The translations under genes and the position numbers were made by a program. Shown here in pieces: positions 15,689-23,319 of a stretch of 23,391 nucleotides of DNA. The notes below the pieces were generated by a model. That model was not told the origin of the DNA. It did not search any database and saw nothing but the letters and a program-made list of their open reading frames with translations. Numbering within the stretch: the stretch's first letter is position 1; the number at the start of each line of letters is the position of its first letter. Source of the DNA: Actinomycetes bacterium (GTDB lineage: Bacteria > Actinomycetota > Acidimicrobiia > Acidimicrobiales > JAJYPT01); NCBI GenBank assembly GCA_021795135.1, contig JAJYPT010000010.1, positions 1 to 23,391 of the forward strand, read 5' to 3'.

Positions 15689-16389
15689 TACTGGGCTCCC
15701 CTAAAACCACTCTGACGAGCAAGATTTAATGACTTTTCACGTTGTCCTTCATTATCAAGAGCAGCATTTGTCAATCCATTTAATCCAAAAATCTCACGCG
15801 TACCTCCAAAAGCTACAAGTGCTACTTCCTTTTCATCACCAGGTTCAAAGCGAACAGCAGTACCTGCAGGAACATCAAGATGCATGCCAAAGCCCATACT
15901 ACGATCAAACTCAAGTTCTTTATTGGCTTCGAAAAAATGGAAATGACTACCTACTTGAATTGGACGATCACCTGTATTTGTAACATGAACTGTTGCATAT
16001 TGGCGATCTTTATTTAAGGTAATATTCTCTGGACCGGTAATAATTTCACCTGGTATTATCGCATCTTGATCGTTAGGTTCTTTTCCTGGGCGAATAGGTT
16101 CATGAATCGTAACAAGCTTAGTTCCGTCAGGAAAAGAAGCTTCAACTTGCAACATAGGAATCAAATAGCTAATGCCTGGCAAGACATCATCTTGTGTCAA
16201 AATTTTTGATCCATATGCAATCAAATCAGCCACCATACGTCCTTCCCGAGCGCCTTCAAGTATCTCATCGACAATCAAAGCAACCGCTTCTGGATGATTC
16301 AATCTAAGTCCTTTTGCTTTATGTTTGCGTGCTAGTTCTGCAGCGCTAAAAAGCGTTAGACGCTCAAATTCAGTTGGGGTAAGTAGCAC
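15688..16389 (-). CDS. ureAB: Fused urease gamma-beta subunit (UreA-UreB)
   Basis: One 233-aa chain carries both small urease subunits. Residues 1-100 are gamma (LTPTEFERLTLFSAAELARK, LNHPEAVALI, then VLPGISYLIPMLQVEASFPDGTK). Residues about 108-205 are beta (IPGEI, VTNTGDRPIQVGSHFHFFEAN, FDRSMGFGMHLDVPAGTAVRFEPG). Fused gamma-beta chains are known from Helicobacter and from some actinobacteria; this one resembles the actinobacterial type as far as I can judge from memory. The start is GTG at 16389, preceded closely by AGAGG. The tail after the beta domain (about 25 residues) is polar and ends FRGAQ. It heads the urease operon behind a 595-bp non-coding region. Confidence 0.96.
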   Translation of the reverse strand: MLLTPTEFERLTLFSAAELARKHKAKGLRLNHPEAVALIVDEILEGAREGRMVADLIAYGSKILTQDDVLPGISYLIPMLQVEASFPDGTKLVTIHEPIRPGKEPNDQDAIIPGEIITGPENITLNKDRQYATVHVTNTGDRPIQVGSHFHFFEANKELEFDRSMGFGMHLDVPAGTAVRFEPGDEKEVALVAFGGTREIFGLNGLTNAALDNEGQREKSLNLARQSGFRGAQ

Positions 16390-16984
16390 AAAACCTCTTT
16401 CAATTCCATAAAATTACTACCAAAATAACTATTTATAGTTACTATCAATCCAGGATAAGGATCTCTAAAAGACTTATATTTTAAAAGTATTTTTAGGTTT
16501 TATTATCTTTTTTATTTCATCCATTAGTATTTTTACCTAATTAATATTGGAATAAAATAAAAAATAAATTTCTATACGATAAAAATCGTAAAGCAATTTT
16601 ATTTATATTGTAATCGTAGAGAAATAATATTTCATTTATATTACAAACATAAATCTGTAATATAAACAGAGTATTAATTAGATTTGACATCTTGCTATTA
16701 GTCAATATGGTAATGAATAAAAAATTATTAAGAGATAATATAAGCCCACCTTATATTTGATTCGGAGCCTTGTAAATAAAATAAAGAGGATAACTTATTA
16801 TGAAAGTAAAAATACAAACTCAGAAAGAAGTAATCAAAAAGCTCAGCAATTGGAGATCAGCCTGCTAAATAGGGAGCAACTGAAAATCAATGTAAATTGC
16901 ACGTAGTTCTTCAATTACAAACTATCAGGCCGAACAAGATTATTGGTCACTCTCGATAAACCTCTCTAGATATCATAACCACTA
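16390..16984. other. Long non-coding region upstream of the urease operon
   Basis: This AT-rich 595-bp region follows the M20 gene and must contain the urease promoter. It holds an 11-bp inverted repeat at 16635-16666 and a related sequence TTTATATTGTAAT at 16602-16614. A 22-codon plus-strand ORF at 16800-16868 has AGAGGA upstream but no other support. I see no riboswitch-like consensus that I can name. Confidence 0.5.
16635..16666. repeat. Inverted repeat in the urease upstream region
   Basis: TTTATATTACA (16635-16645) and its exact complement TGTAATATAAA (16656-16666) are separated by ten bases. A similar half, TTTATATTGTAAT, lies at 16602-16614. The arrangement could be an operator for the urease genes; AT-rich chance pairing cannot be excluded. 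Confidence 0.5.
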
Positions 16985-18262
16985 TTACTGCTCATCTGTA
17001 TTTACAACAGAATCTCTAAGTACGTCGACTCCTCTTGCCAACTCTTCAGGAGCAGTCCATTCTTCGGGAGTATGACTTAATCCTTTATGACTGGGAACAA
17101 AAATCATAGCAGTTGGAACTCGTGGTGCCATTGCCATTGCATCATGCCCAGCCCAGCTTGGCATAATCTGGTATGAATAGTGGTTATCCTTAGCAGCTTG
17201 ACAAATTATGTTTTGTAGTTGGGCATCAAACACTATTGGTCGGGAGACGTCGCTAACTCCAGCCAATACTGCATGGTCATCTATCTTTTCAATTTCTGTT
17301 AAAAATCCAACTTTTTTACTCAAATTATCAATATATGATTCTAACTCACTAATCACTTCCTGAGCCAGAGCTACCTCATTACTACGTATATCCAACGACC
17401 AAGTAATATCTGGAGGTACTGCATTTATCAAGTGAGATGCAACATCTATTTGACCAATAGTGGCTACAACTTGAGGGTAATAACTATCCTCATTGGACTG
17501 CTCAATAAGCGATTGCAAATAAGACCATATTTGAGCAGATCCAAAGATAGGGTCTATCCTATCAAATCCTGAATAAGCTCCATGAACTCGCACACCGTGA
17601 ACACTAATACGTTTTCTAAACTGAGCATTTACCCTAGATACAACTCCAATTTGACAATTATTTAATTCCAAAATTGGCCCTTGTTCAATATGTAGTTCAA
17701 TGTAAGCAAGGATCCTAGACAGATTACAAGGAATCATCTCATCTAAACCATAACCCATAACATTAGAGATTGCTTTATCAATTGATATAGATTGACCATC
17801 TTTTTTATTACCTAAAGAAGAAGGAGAAACTGCTCCTGTATATATTCTGCTTCCAAATAAAGTTGTTCCAAACCTAGCTCCTTCTTCATCATTCCAAGCA
17901 ACTACTTCAATATTATGATGGGGCTTATAGTGAGTAGCTTTCAATTGCCTGATTACCTCAATAGCACCCATTACTCCTAATGCTCCATCTAGAGTACCCC
18001 CATTTGGAACACTGTCTCTATGAGAGCCGATCACTATACTTTTATTAGCACCTACATCCCAAACACCCCAAAGATTATTAGCAGAATCTACAGAAACATT
18101 TAACCCCATTTCTGTCAATACATCCTTTAGTGATTCTACTGCTTTGGCATCTTCTAAAGTCCAAGGCAAGCGACTTACGCCAGCTTTAGAACTTGTCAGA
18201 CTAAAACGAGCTAAATAATCCAAACTATGTTGAATATCTATTCCAACAGTCTTTAATTTCAC
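16985..18262 (-). CDS. M20-family amidohydrolase (N-carbamoyl-L-amino acid hydrolase / allantoate amidohydrolase type)
   Basis: A 425-aa dinuclear metallo-hydrolase that releases ammonia and CO2 from ureido compounds such as N-carbamoyl amino acids, ureidopropionate or allantoate. The metal-site motifs are complete: His81-x-Asp83 (GSHRDSVPNGG), Asp92 (LDGALGV), Glu126-Glu127 (NDEEGARFG), His191 (ELHIEQGPILE) and a C-terminal His in KGLSHTPEEW. Two family blocks differ from the usual form: HAGTTPM is replaced by HGAYSGF before DRID, and the substrate loop reads PSWAGHDA instead of PSGAGHDA. The substrate may therefore be unusual. The start is a GTG without a clear ribosome binding site, 65 bases after the amidase stop, so it is the last gene of the amidase operon. 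Confidence 0.9.
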   Translation of the reverse strand: MKLKTVGIDIQHSLDYLARFSLTSSKAGVSRLPWTLEDAKAVESLKDVLTEMGLNVSVDSANNLWGVWDVGANKSIVIGSHRDSVPNGGTLDGALGVMGAIEVIRQLKATHYKPHHNIEVVAWNDEEGARFGTTLFGSRIYTGAVSPSSLGNKKDGQSISIDKAISNVMGYGLDEMIPCNLSRILAYIELHIEQGPILELNNCQIGVVSRVNAQFRKRISVHGVRVHGAYSGFDRIDPIFGSAQIWSYLQSLIEQSNEDSYYPQVVATIGQIDVASHLINAVPPDITWSLDIRSNEVALAQEVISELESYIDNLSKKVGFLTEIEKIDDHAVLAGVSDVSRPIVFDAQLQNIICQAAKDNHYSYQIMPSWAGHDAMAMAPRVPTAMIFVPSHKGLSHTPEEWTAPEELARGVDVLRDSVVNTDEQ

Positions 18263-18327
18263 AATGGTTTTTACTTGGGATTATTATTCAAAATAGAATT
18301 AAAATATCTAAATATCAAATCAAAACC

Positions 18328-19866
18328 CTAACTTGGATTAGAGGCTAGTGGAGAAGGCATCTTGAATAAGTTTTGCTCGATAGCACTTGCTAAGCGCAAT
18401 AAAAGATTTTCAGAAAATTTAGGTGCTACCGCCATAAGACCCACAGGAAGACCATCAATTATTCCAATTGGAATATTTATAGCAGGGTGTCCTGAAATGT
18501 CAAAAGGGGCAACATTATTTAGCATCGCAAATGAAAGTTGAAAAAGTTCTTCTAGAGAGGTTTCCAAATTGGGTAGAGGTGTTGGGGTCATAGGCAATGT
18601 AGGCATCAGTAATATATCTACAGATCTGAAGGAATCATCATAACTTTTAGATAAAACTCGTGAAAGGTTTTGGGCTATTGCATAGTATTTACCTCGATAA
18701 TTAGATTGCAAGTATTCAGCCATTAAAATAAGTTGTTTGACAGTATAAGGAAGCTGTGAAGCATTCTCTCTCCATTTATCTCCCCAGTACTTCATCAATT
18801 CAGAATCATACAAACCTCTCCATCCTGCTCCGTAACCATTGCCTAACAACATTGTAGATAATGCACCTTCTATTCCAATTCCATTCCAAATAGCCATAGC
18901 ATCTCTGTGGAGAGGAATAGATATTTTTTCGACATTTACCCCAAAGCTTTGTAAATTCAATATTTGTTCCATCACCAAATTGTCTACACTAGATTCCGAT
19001 TGAGGCCAACCAAATCCTTGTTCAACAATCCCAACACGTAATCCATCTATGGAGATATTTAATTCCTCCAAATAACTAGTAGGATTTTGCTTTGTATTAG
19101 ATTGACGAGGATCCAGACCATCAATGCAAACAATTGTCTCCAAAAGCAAGGCTAAATCCTCAACATTCCGTGCCATTGGACCAAGATGATCCAAAGTAGG
19201 CTCTATTGGAAAAGCCCCTGTATAAGGAACTAATCCCCAAGTAGGTTTCAATCCATAGATACCACACCAACTACTGGGAATACGAATAGATCCACCTTGA
19301 TCTCCTCCAATTGCCATGTCAACTTCCCCATTGGCTACAAGAGCAGCACTACCACTAGAAGATCCTCCAGCAGAACGAGTCAAATCATAAGGATTCTTCA
19401 CAGCTCCACTATCGCTAGTATGACTACCTCCCGAAAAACAAAGATTTTCGCAAGTAGCTTTTCCCATTATGGTTCCACCTGCTTCTAATATCTTTTGCAC
19501 AACCGTTGCATCAGTTGAAGGGATAAAATCAGCAAGAAGTTTACTCCCGTTACTCAAAGGCAATCCTGCTACAGCAACGTTGTCTTTGATTGCAATTTTT
19601 TTACCTGCAAGAATCCCTGTTGAAGTTTGAGAAATTTCACTTTTCCAATTCCAAGCACCTAGTATATTTTCGCTCTGAGAGGGATGATACCCAGGATCTC
19701 TTTCATCAACATTAGGTACCTCTTGCATTTGATCCAGAAATTGATACCCCTGAACTGTTGACTCTAAAGAAGACAGGATTATACTTAATTCTTTATCATC
19801 AAGTTCTAAAGCATATTTGTTAGATATATTAACTAAATCTGTTAAATTAGGGCTTTCAAATGTCAT
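18328..19866 (-). CDS. Amidase, Rhodococcus enantioselective-amidase type
   Basis: An amidase-signature enzyme that hydrolyses carboxamides to the acid and ammonia. The Ser-cisSer-Lys triad is Lys94 (AIKDNV), Ser169 (AGGSSSGSAA) and Ser193 (GGDQGGSIRIP). All three sit two residues before Lys96, Ser171 and Ser195 of the Rhodococcus enzyme. The stretches WCGIYGLKPTWGLVPYTGAF and GPMARNVEDLALLLE also match that nitrile-hydratase-linked amidase as I recall it. An N-terminal helical region of about 70 residues precedes the core, as in that family, and the length of 512 aa fits. There is no nitrile hydratase gene in the window. The ATG has AAGGAG seven bases upstream, and the gene starts 57 bases after the previous amidase. 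Confidence 0.94.
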   Translation of the reverse strand: MTFESPNLTDLVNISNKYALELDDKELSIILSSLESTVQGYQFLDQMQEVPNVDERDPGYHPSQSENILGAWNWKSEISQTSTGILAGKKIAIKDNVAVAGLPLSNGSKLLADFIPSTDATVVQKILEAGGTIMGKATCENLCFSGGSHTSDSGAVKNPYDLTRSAGGSSSGSAALVANGEVDMAIGGDQGGSIRIPSSWCGIYGLKPTWGLVPYTGAFPIEPTLDHLGPMARNVEDLALLLETIVCIDGLDPRQSNTKQNPTSYLEELNISIDGLRVGIVEQGFGWPQSESSVDNLVMEQILNLQSFGVNVEKISIPLHRDAMAIWNGIGIEGALSTMLLGNGYGAGWRGLYDSELMKYWGDKWRENASQLPYTVKQLILMAEYLQSNYRGKYYAIAQNLSRVLSKSYDDSFRSVDILLMPTLPMTPTPLPNLETSLEELFQLSFAMLNNVAPFDISGHPAINIPIGIIDGLPVGLMAVAPKFSENLLLRLASAIEQNLFKMPSPLASNPS

Positions 19867-19923
19867 TTAAATACTCCTTGTAATGTAATGGTTTTTGCTA
19901 CTTTTTGTTTAGGTATAACTAAA

Positions 19924-21246
19924 TTAAATTGGAAAGTTTTGAGACTGACTTTTTAACTGTTCTTCAATTGATCTAGCAAATTTCAATAAAGACAATTCAT
20001 GGTTCCACTTTGTTGCTATTTGTATACCAACTGGGAGATTAGAACCAGACGCCCAAACCGGAATTGACACAACAGGTATTCCAGCAACATCAAAAGGCAT
20101 GGTAAATTGAGTGAGAACCCTTCTATCTACAGGATCAGTTATCAAAGGCGCTATAACTGATACTGTAGGAGTGATTAAAAAATCTACTGATTCAAAAATT
20201 TGTTCATATTTTTGAATCACCATAGACCTCATACGTTGGGCTTGAACGTATTCAACTCCGCTCAAACCTTGAGCAGTTTTTAGCAATATTCGAACGTCTT
20301 CTCCATATTGATTAGGAATTTCTTCAAGCCATTTATGATGATAGGCAGCAGCTTCTATACGAGAGATAACAAAGCCACAAGTCATAGTTTCTTCCCATAA
20401 AGGGAATTCATAAGATGCAGTTTTTATATTCAATGTCTGCATCTGTTCCACAAAATTAATCATCGCTCGATTTGTTACTGGATCTAATAAATGACTAATA
20501 CTGTCCCAAATAATTCCAACACGTAAAGTTTTAGGCGTAAGCGAATAAGATTTCGAAGATTTTGTGCCGAACACGCTATAGACATGTTGCATATCTTCGA
20601 CTGTTCTAGTCAAAAGTCCAACATGGTCTAAAGACCAGCTCAAAGGAATCATTCCTTGGCAAGAAATCTGATCATAGGTTGGCTTCAATCCAATAACGCC
20701 ACAAAATGCGGCAGGTATTCTAGTAGATCCAGCAGTATCACTACCTAGTCCAACCAAAGCCATATTTGCTCCAACAGCTGCTGCAGATCCTCCACTGGAT
20801 CCACCTGCAATCCTTTTCGAATCCCAAGGATTTGTTGTAGTGCCAAAGTGAGGATTAATAGTAGTAGTTCCCATCGCAAATTCATGCGTATTAGTTTTAC
20901 CGAGAACCATAGCTCCGTTTTGAGTCAAAACCGATACAGCTGATGCATTTGTAGAAGGGTTATAGTGTAAAAACTGACTTCCTGCGGTTGTAGGATATCC
21001 TTTTACGTCAAAAATATCTTTGATACCTATAGGTATATTAGAAAGAGGCAAATCTCTAATATCATCGGTTTCCAATTTATTAGAAAGGTGGGTATAAGCA
21101 TTTATTACAGGATTGAGTAAAGAGATTTTATCCATGTAAGCTTCATAAATTTCTAATGGATGCAATTCACCTAATCTCAGAGCTTTTCTAAGAGCAGTAA
21201 TTGACATTTCTACAATTGGTTTGTCTTTTATAGATATACTATCCAT
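19924..21246 (-). CDS. Amidase-signature hydrolase, GatA/AtzE-like
   Basis: A second amidase-signature enzyme, 440 aa, with Lys76 (GIKDIF), Ser150 (AGGSSGGSAAAV) and Ser174 (GSDTAGSTRIPAA) as the predicted triad. It is only distantly like its 512-aa neighbour. The short N-terminus (ALRKALRLGELHPLEIYEAYMDKI) and overall size suit the GatA / AtzE / 1-carboxybiuret-hydrolase side of the family. A tRNA-amidotransferase role is unlikely because no gatB is near. Its start lies three bases beyond the stop of a 56-aa ORF, an arrangement typical of an enzyme with a small partner subunit such as AtzG or GatC. Substrate unknown; amides, ureides or biuret-like compounds are reasonable guesses. Confidence 0.9.
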   Translation of the reverse strand: MDSISIKDKPIVEMSITALRKALRLGELHPLEIYEAYMDKISLLNPVINAYTHLSNKLETDDIRDLPLSNIPIGIKDIFDVKGYPTTAGSQFLHYNPSTNASAVSVLTQNGAMVLGKTNTHEFAMGTTTINPHFGTTTNPWDSKRIAGGSSGGSAAAVGANMALVGLGSDTAGSTRIPAAFCGVIGLKPTYDQISCQGMIPLSWSLDHVGLLTRTVEDMQHVYSVFGTKSSKSYSLTPKTLRVGIIWDSISHLLDPVTNRAMINFVEQMQTLNIKTASYEFPLWEETMTCGFVISRIEAAAYHHKWLEEIPNQYGEDVRILLKTAQGLSGVEYVQAQRMRSMVIQKYEQIFESVDFLITPTVSVIAPLITDPVDRRVLTQFTMPFDVAGIPVVSIPVWASGSNLPVGIQIATKWNHELSLLKFARSIEEQLKSQSQNFPI

Positions 21247-21249
21247 TAG

Positions 21250-21420
21250 TTATTCCAGTTTAATTTTTGGAAATAATAGTCTATTAGCTGGAACTACAGT
21301 ATGTTCTATCTCAAATTGATTTATAGATAGATGATAAGAAGTTATCAATCTCTCAATGGCTTGGTATTCATCTTCTTTGTCTAGCTTGCTGTGATAAAAA
21401 TGATCCGGAGTATCCTGCAT
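21250..21420 (-). CDS. 56-aa protein coupled to the amidase, possible AtzG/GatC-like small subunit
   Basis: ATG at 21420 opens a 56-aa ORF with GAGAGG six bases upstream. It ends three bases before the amidase ATG (TAACTAATG), so the two are probably translated together. The protein begins MQDTPDHFYHSKLDKEDEYQ, continues with a predicted amphipathic helix (AIERLITSYHLSI) and ends VVPANRLLFPKIKLE. Position and size recall AtzG (DUF4089), the small subunit of carboxybiuret hydrolase AtzE, whose end also has a hydrophobic then proline-containing stretch. The sequence likeness is too weak to name it, and AtzG has a longer helical part. If it is a partner, it should bind the amidase as a non-catalytic clamp. 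Confidence 0.65.
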   Translation of the reverse strand: MQDTPDHFYHSKLDKEDEYQAIERLITSYHLSINQFEIEHTVVPANRLLFPKIKLE

Positions 21421-21462
21421 AATAACCTCTCTTATTTCTTATAATTACCCTATAATTAGTCC

Positions 21463-21512
21463 TTTTATTTACTATATTTATTATTTATATATGGTAAATA
21501 TAGTAAATAAAA
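21463..21512. repeat. 18-bp inverted repeat upstream of the 56-aa ORF and amidase
   Basis: TTTTATTTACTATATTTA (21463-21480) and its exact complement (21495-21512) are separated by 14 bases. It lies 43 bases upstream of the 56-aa ORF start. It could form a leader hairpin or act as an operator; it is almost pure A/T. Confidence 0.7.
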
Positions 21513-21682
21513 ATATTTTTTAATAAAAACTAATATTGAATTATCTTATGTATAGAAATTCTTAATTAACAAAAAGAAGATAACTAAATAAATCCATATT
21601 TTTTAATAATATTTTTATTAAAGTTATAGAAATACTATTAAAAAATCTATAAAGAAAGAAATAACTTCTGTCTTATGTAGGA

Positions 21683-21781
21683 CTAATTATTGAAAATATT
21701 AATAGAATCATGGGTATGAAACTGTGATTCCAACTTGTCGCCAACTTCGATCAATTTTGGTTGAAAAACATAATTTCTCAT
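21683..21781 (-). CDS. 32-aa small ORF, unknown
   Basis: ATG at 21781 is preceded by AGGAG nine bases upstream, one of the better ribosome binding sites in the window. The peptide starts MRNYVFQPKLIEVGDKLESQ and ends with FHTHDSINIFNN and a TAG stop. It has no membrane segment and no known family that I recognise. The HTH near the end is faintly like a cupin start, so it could be a truncated gene, a leader peptide for the amidase operon, or a genuine microprotein. A CTCATATGAG palindrome lies 35 bases upstream of the ATG. Confidence 0.4.
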   Translation of the reverse strand: MRNYVFQPKLIEVGDKLESQFHTHDSINIFNN

Positions 21782-21815
21782 AGATTAAACTCCTAAAAAA
21801 TTGTGCTTTCTAAAC

Positions 21816-21836
21816 CTCATATGAGTTATATAACTC
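21816..21836. promoter_or_regulatory. Overlapping palindromes CTCATATGAG and GAGTTATATAACTC
   Basis: CTCATATGAG (21816-21825) is a perfect 10-bp palindrome, and GAGTTATATAACTC (21823-21836) is a perfect 14-bp palindrome sharing its GAG. The first is the same core found in the ABC-operon leader at 2151-2162. They lie upstream of the 32-codon ORF, where an operator would be expected. Binding by the GntR protein is inference. Confidence 0.45.
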
Positions 21837-21976
21837 TTTAGATAGCGATGATTCTGAAACTATACCTAGTATGTAATAGAATTGTTACATCTATATTTCA
21901 ATAAAATTAACGATCTATAAAATAAGAAGAGTTTATTCCACCACTAAAGACAAAGATAGGTAGAAAACGTTTGTCT

Positions 21977-22363
21977 TTAAAAATTAACTCCTGCTTTTAA
22001 TATCACATTGGCAAATGGAATAACTTCTCCAGTACGTACAATTGCTTTAGCTGAACTAGATATTTTTTTAAAATCTTCGTGAGATATTTTTTCTACAGGA
22101 AATTCAGATATTTTTTCAATGATATTTTTTAACTGGTCTAGTTTTGATTCTAATGCCATAACAACAGATTCAACTACCAACTCTTCCAAGATTACCCCAA
22201 CCACAGAATCCACAGAAGGAGCTCCTCTTTTGTAGATAAGATCTACAACTTCTACTCCTTTGGGAATTGGTAATCCTGCATCTGCTACAACCAATAAATC
22301 CCCATGTCCGCAAGAGGCTACAATTTCACTAAGTCTTGGATGCCAAATCCCTTGTTGTTTCAT
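21977..22363 (-). CDS. rbsD: D-ribose pyranase RbsD
   Basis: RbsD converts the beta-pyranose to the beta-furanose form of D-ribose so that ribokinase can use it. The 128-aa protein has the family's N-terminus with the catalytic histidine His20 and Asp22 (SCGHGDLLVVADAGLPIP), followed by a conserved acidic/hydrophobic middle. It ends with the TGE-x5-FANVIL block that builds the neighbouring subunit's site in the decamer. Length is normal. The ATG has GGAAAG six bases upstream and lies 38 bases after rbsK. It is the last gene of the ribose operon in this window. Confidence 0.96.
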   Translation of the reverse strand: MKQQGIWHPRLSEIVASCGHGDLLVVADAGLPIPKGVEVVDLIYKRGAPSVDSVVGVILEELVVESVVMALESKLDQLKNIIEKISEFPVEKISHEDFKKISSSAKAIVRTGEVIPFANVILKAGVNF

Positions 22364-22401
22364 TGTTTTCTTTCCAATTGTTATGTTATACCGAAAATAA
22401 A

Positions 22402-23307
22402 TTAGTTATCAATTTGATCCAAGGTTGGAAAAGAAGCCTGAGCACCTAGTATCTGGACAGACAAACTTGCTGCTTTGGTTGCTTGGTGTAATGCTTTAGA
22501 CAAAGTAACACCTTGAGATAGACGACTAGCTAAAACTCCTACAAAACAATCTCCTGCTCCTGTTGTATCTAGTACTTGGACCCTAGGAGCAGGTACATAT
22601 AAATTTTCTTCACCTAGCATCAAAGCCCCTAATTGACCCAGGGTAATAATTATATTTTCCATTCCGAGATCCAAAAGCTTTTGTCCAACTTGTTTGGCGC
22701 TTGGGAGATCGCTTATTGGTTTTTTTGCCAAAAAAGAAGCTTCATGTTCATTTAAAACCAATACATTTACTCTCTTTAGTGTCTCTAGATTAATTTTTCC
22801 AGCAGGAGCTAAATTCAATACGACTAAAGTATTTATTCCAGCTTGGCTTATTGCATATTCCACTATAGATATAGGTAGCTCCATCTGAAGCAGTAAAACT
22901 TTAGCCAAGGCTATTGTTTGCTTAGCTTGTTCAATGTGTGATATTTCAATACCCCAGTTTGCTCCAGAGGCAACAATTATTGAATTCTCGCCATCGGGGG
23001 TTATGGTTACAAAAGCAGATCCGCTGGTAGAAGACTTTAATTTTTTCACCCTTGTCGTATCTATATTTGATTTATTCAATGATTCAATTAACATATCACC
23101 GATAAAATCACCTCCAACTGCTCCTATCATAGACACCCTTGCTCCCAACGAAGCCGCGGCAACAGCTTGGTTAGCTCCTTTTCCCCCAGGCTGTAAATCC
23201 AAAATTGCCCCCGTAGTTGTTTCTCCAGGGCCAGGTATAGATTTTGTTTTTATGAGATAATCTTGATTTATAGATCCAACCACCACAACATCTATAAAGT
23301 CATTCAT
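22402..23307 (-). CDS. rbsK: Ribokinase RbsK (PfkB family)
   Basis: Ribokinase phosphorylates D-ribose at O5 with ATP. The 301-aa protein has the N-terminal PfkB signature with the sugar-binding GGKGANQAVA (residues 41-50), the NEHE-like motif VLVLNEHEA that binds magnesium/phosphate, and the C-terminal DTTGAGDCFVG with catalytic base Asp253 and the anion hole. These features point to ribokinase rather than fructokinase, and the neighbouring rbsD agrees. A GGAGG site lies five bases before the ATG. It starts 12 bases after the upstream permease stop, so it belongs to a sugar-uptake operon. Confidence 0.96.
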   Translation of the reverse strand: MNDFIDVVVVGSINQDYLIKTKSIPGPGETTTGAILDLQPGGKGANQAVAAASLGARVSMIGAVGGDFIGDMLIESLNKSNIDTTRVKKLKSSTSGSAFVTITPDGENSIIVASGANWGIEISHIEQAKQTIALAKVLLLQMELPISIVEYAISQAGINTLVVLNLAPAGKINLETLKRVNVLVLNEHEASFLAKKPISDLPSAKQVGQKLLDLGMENIIITLGQLGALMLGEENLYVPAPRVQVLDTTGAGDCFVGVLASRLSQGVTLSKALHQATKAASLSVQILGAQASFPTLDQIDN

Positions 23308-23319
23308 TAGTCCTCCAAT

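Larger units (their letters stand above)
21421..21976. other. Intergenic region between rbsD and the amidase operon
   Basis: This 556-bp AT-rich region contains an 18-bp inverted repeat (21463-21512), a 32-codon ORF with a good ribosome binding site (21683-21781) and overlapping palindromes (21816-21836). An A/T-only repeat (TTTTTTAATA / TATTAAAAAA) near 21600-21640 could be a weak transcript end after the 32-codon ORF. The amidase promoter is presumably here. Confidence 0.5.

Noticed and set aside
16561..16670. GlnR/TnrA-like nitrogen-control box upstream of urease
   Set aside because: GTAAT-n6-GAAAT near 16610 resembles half of an actinobacterial GlnR box, but with mismatches in both halves and no second pair. 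The TTACA/TGTAA repeat has the wrong orientation and spacing for a TnrA site.
16800..16868. Plus-strand 22-codon ORF (MKVKIQTQKEVIKKLSNWRS..) with AGAGGA upstream
   Set aside because: It is very short, on the opposite strand to all genes, and has no recognisable relative. The ribosome-binding-like sequence can occur by chance in AT-rich purine-rich DNA.
19924..21420. GatA plus GatC of the tRNA amidotransferase
   Set aside because: No gatB is nearby, the 56-aa ORF is too short for GatC, and the gene sits in a catabolic operon. An AtzE-like catabolic amidase fits better.
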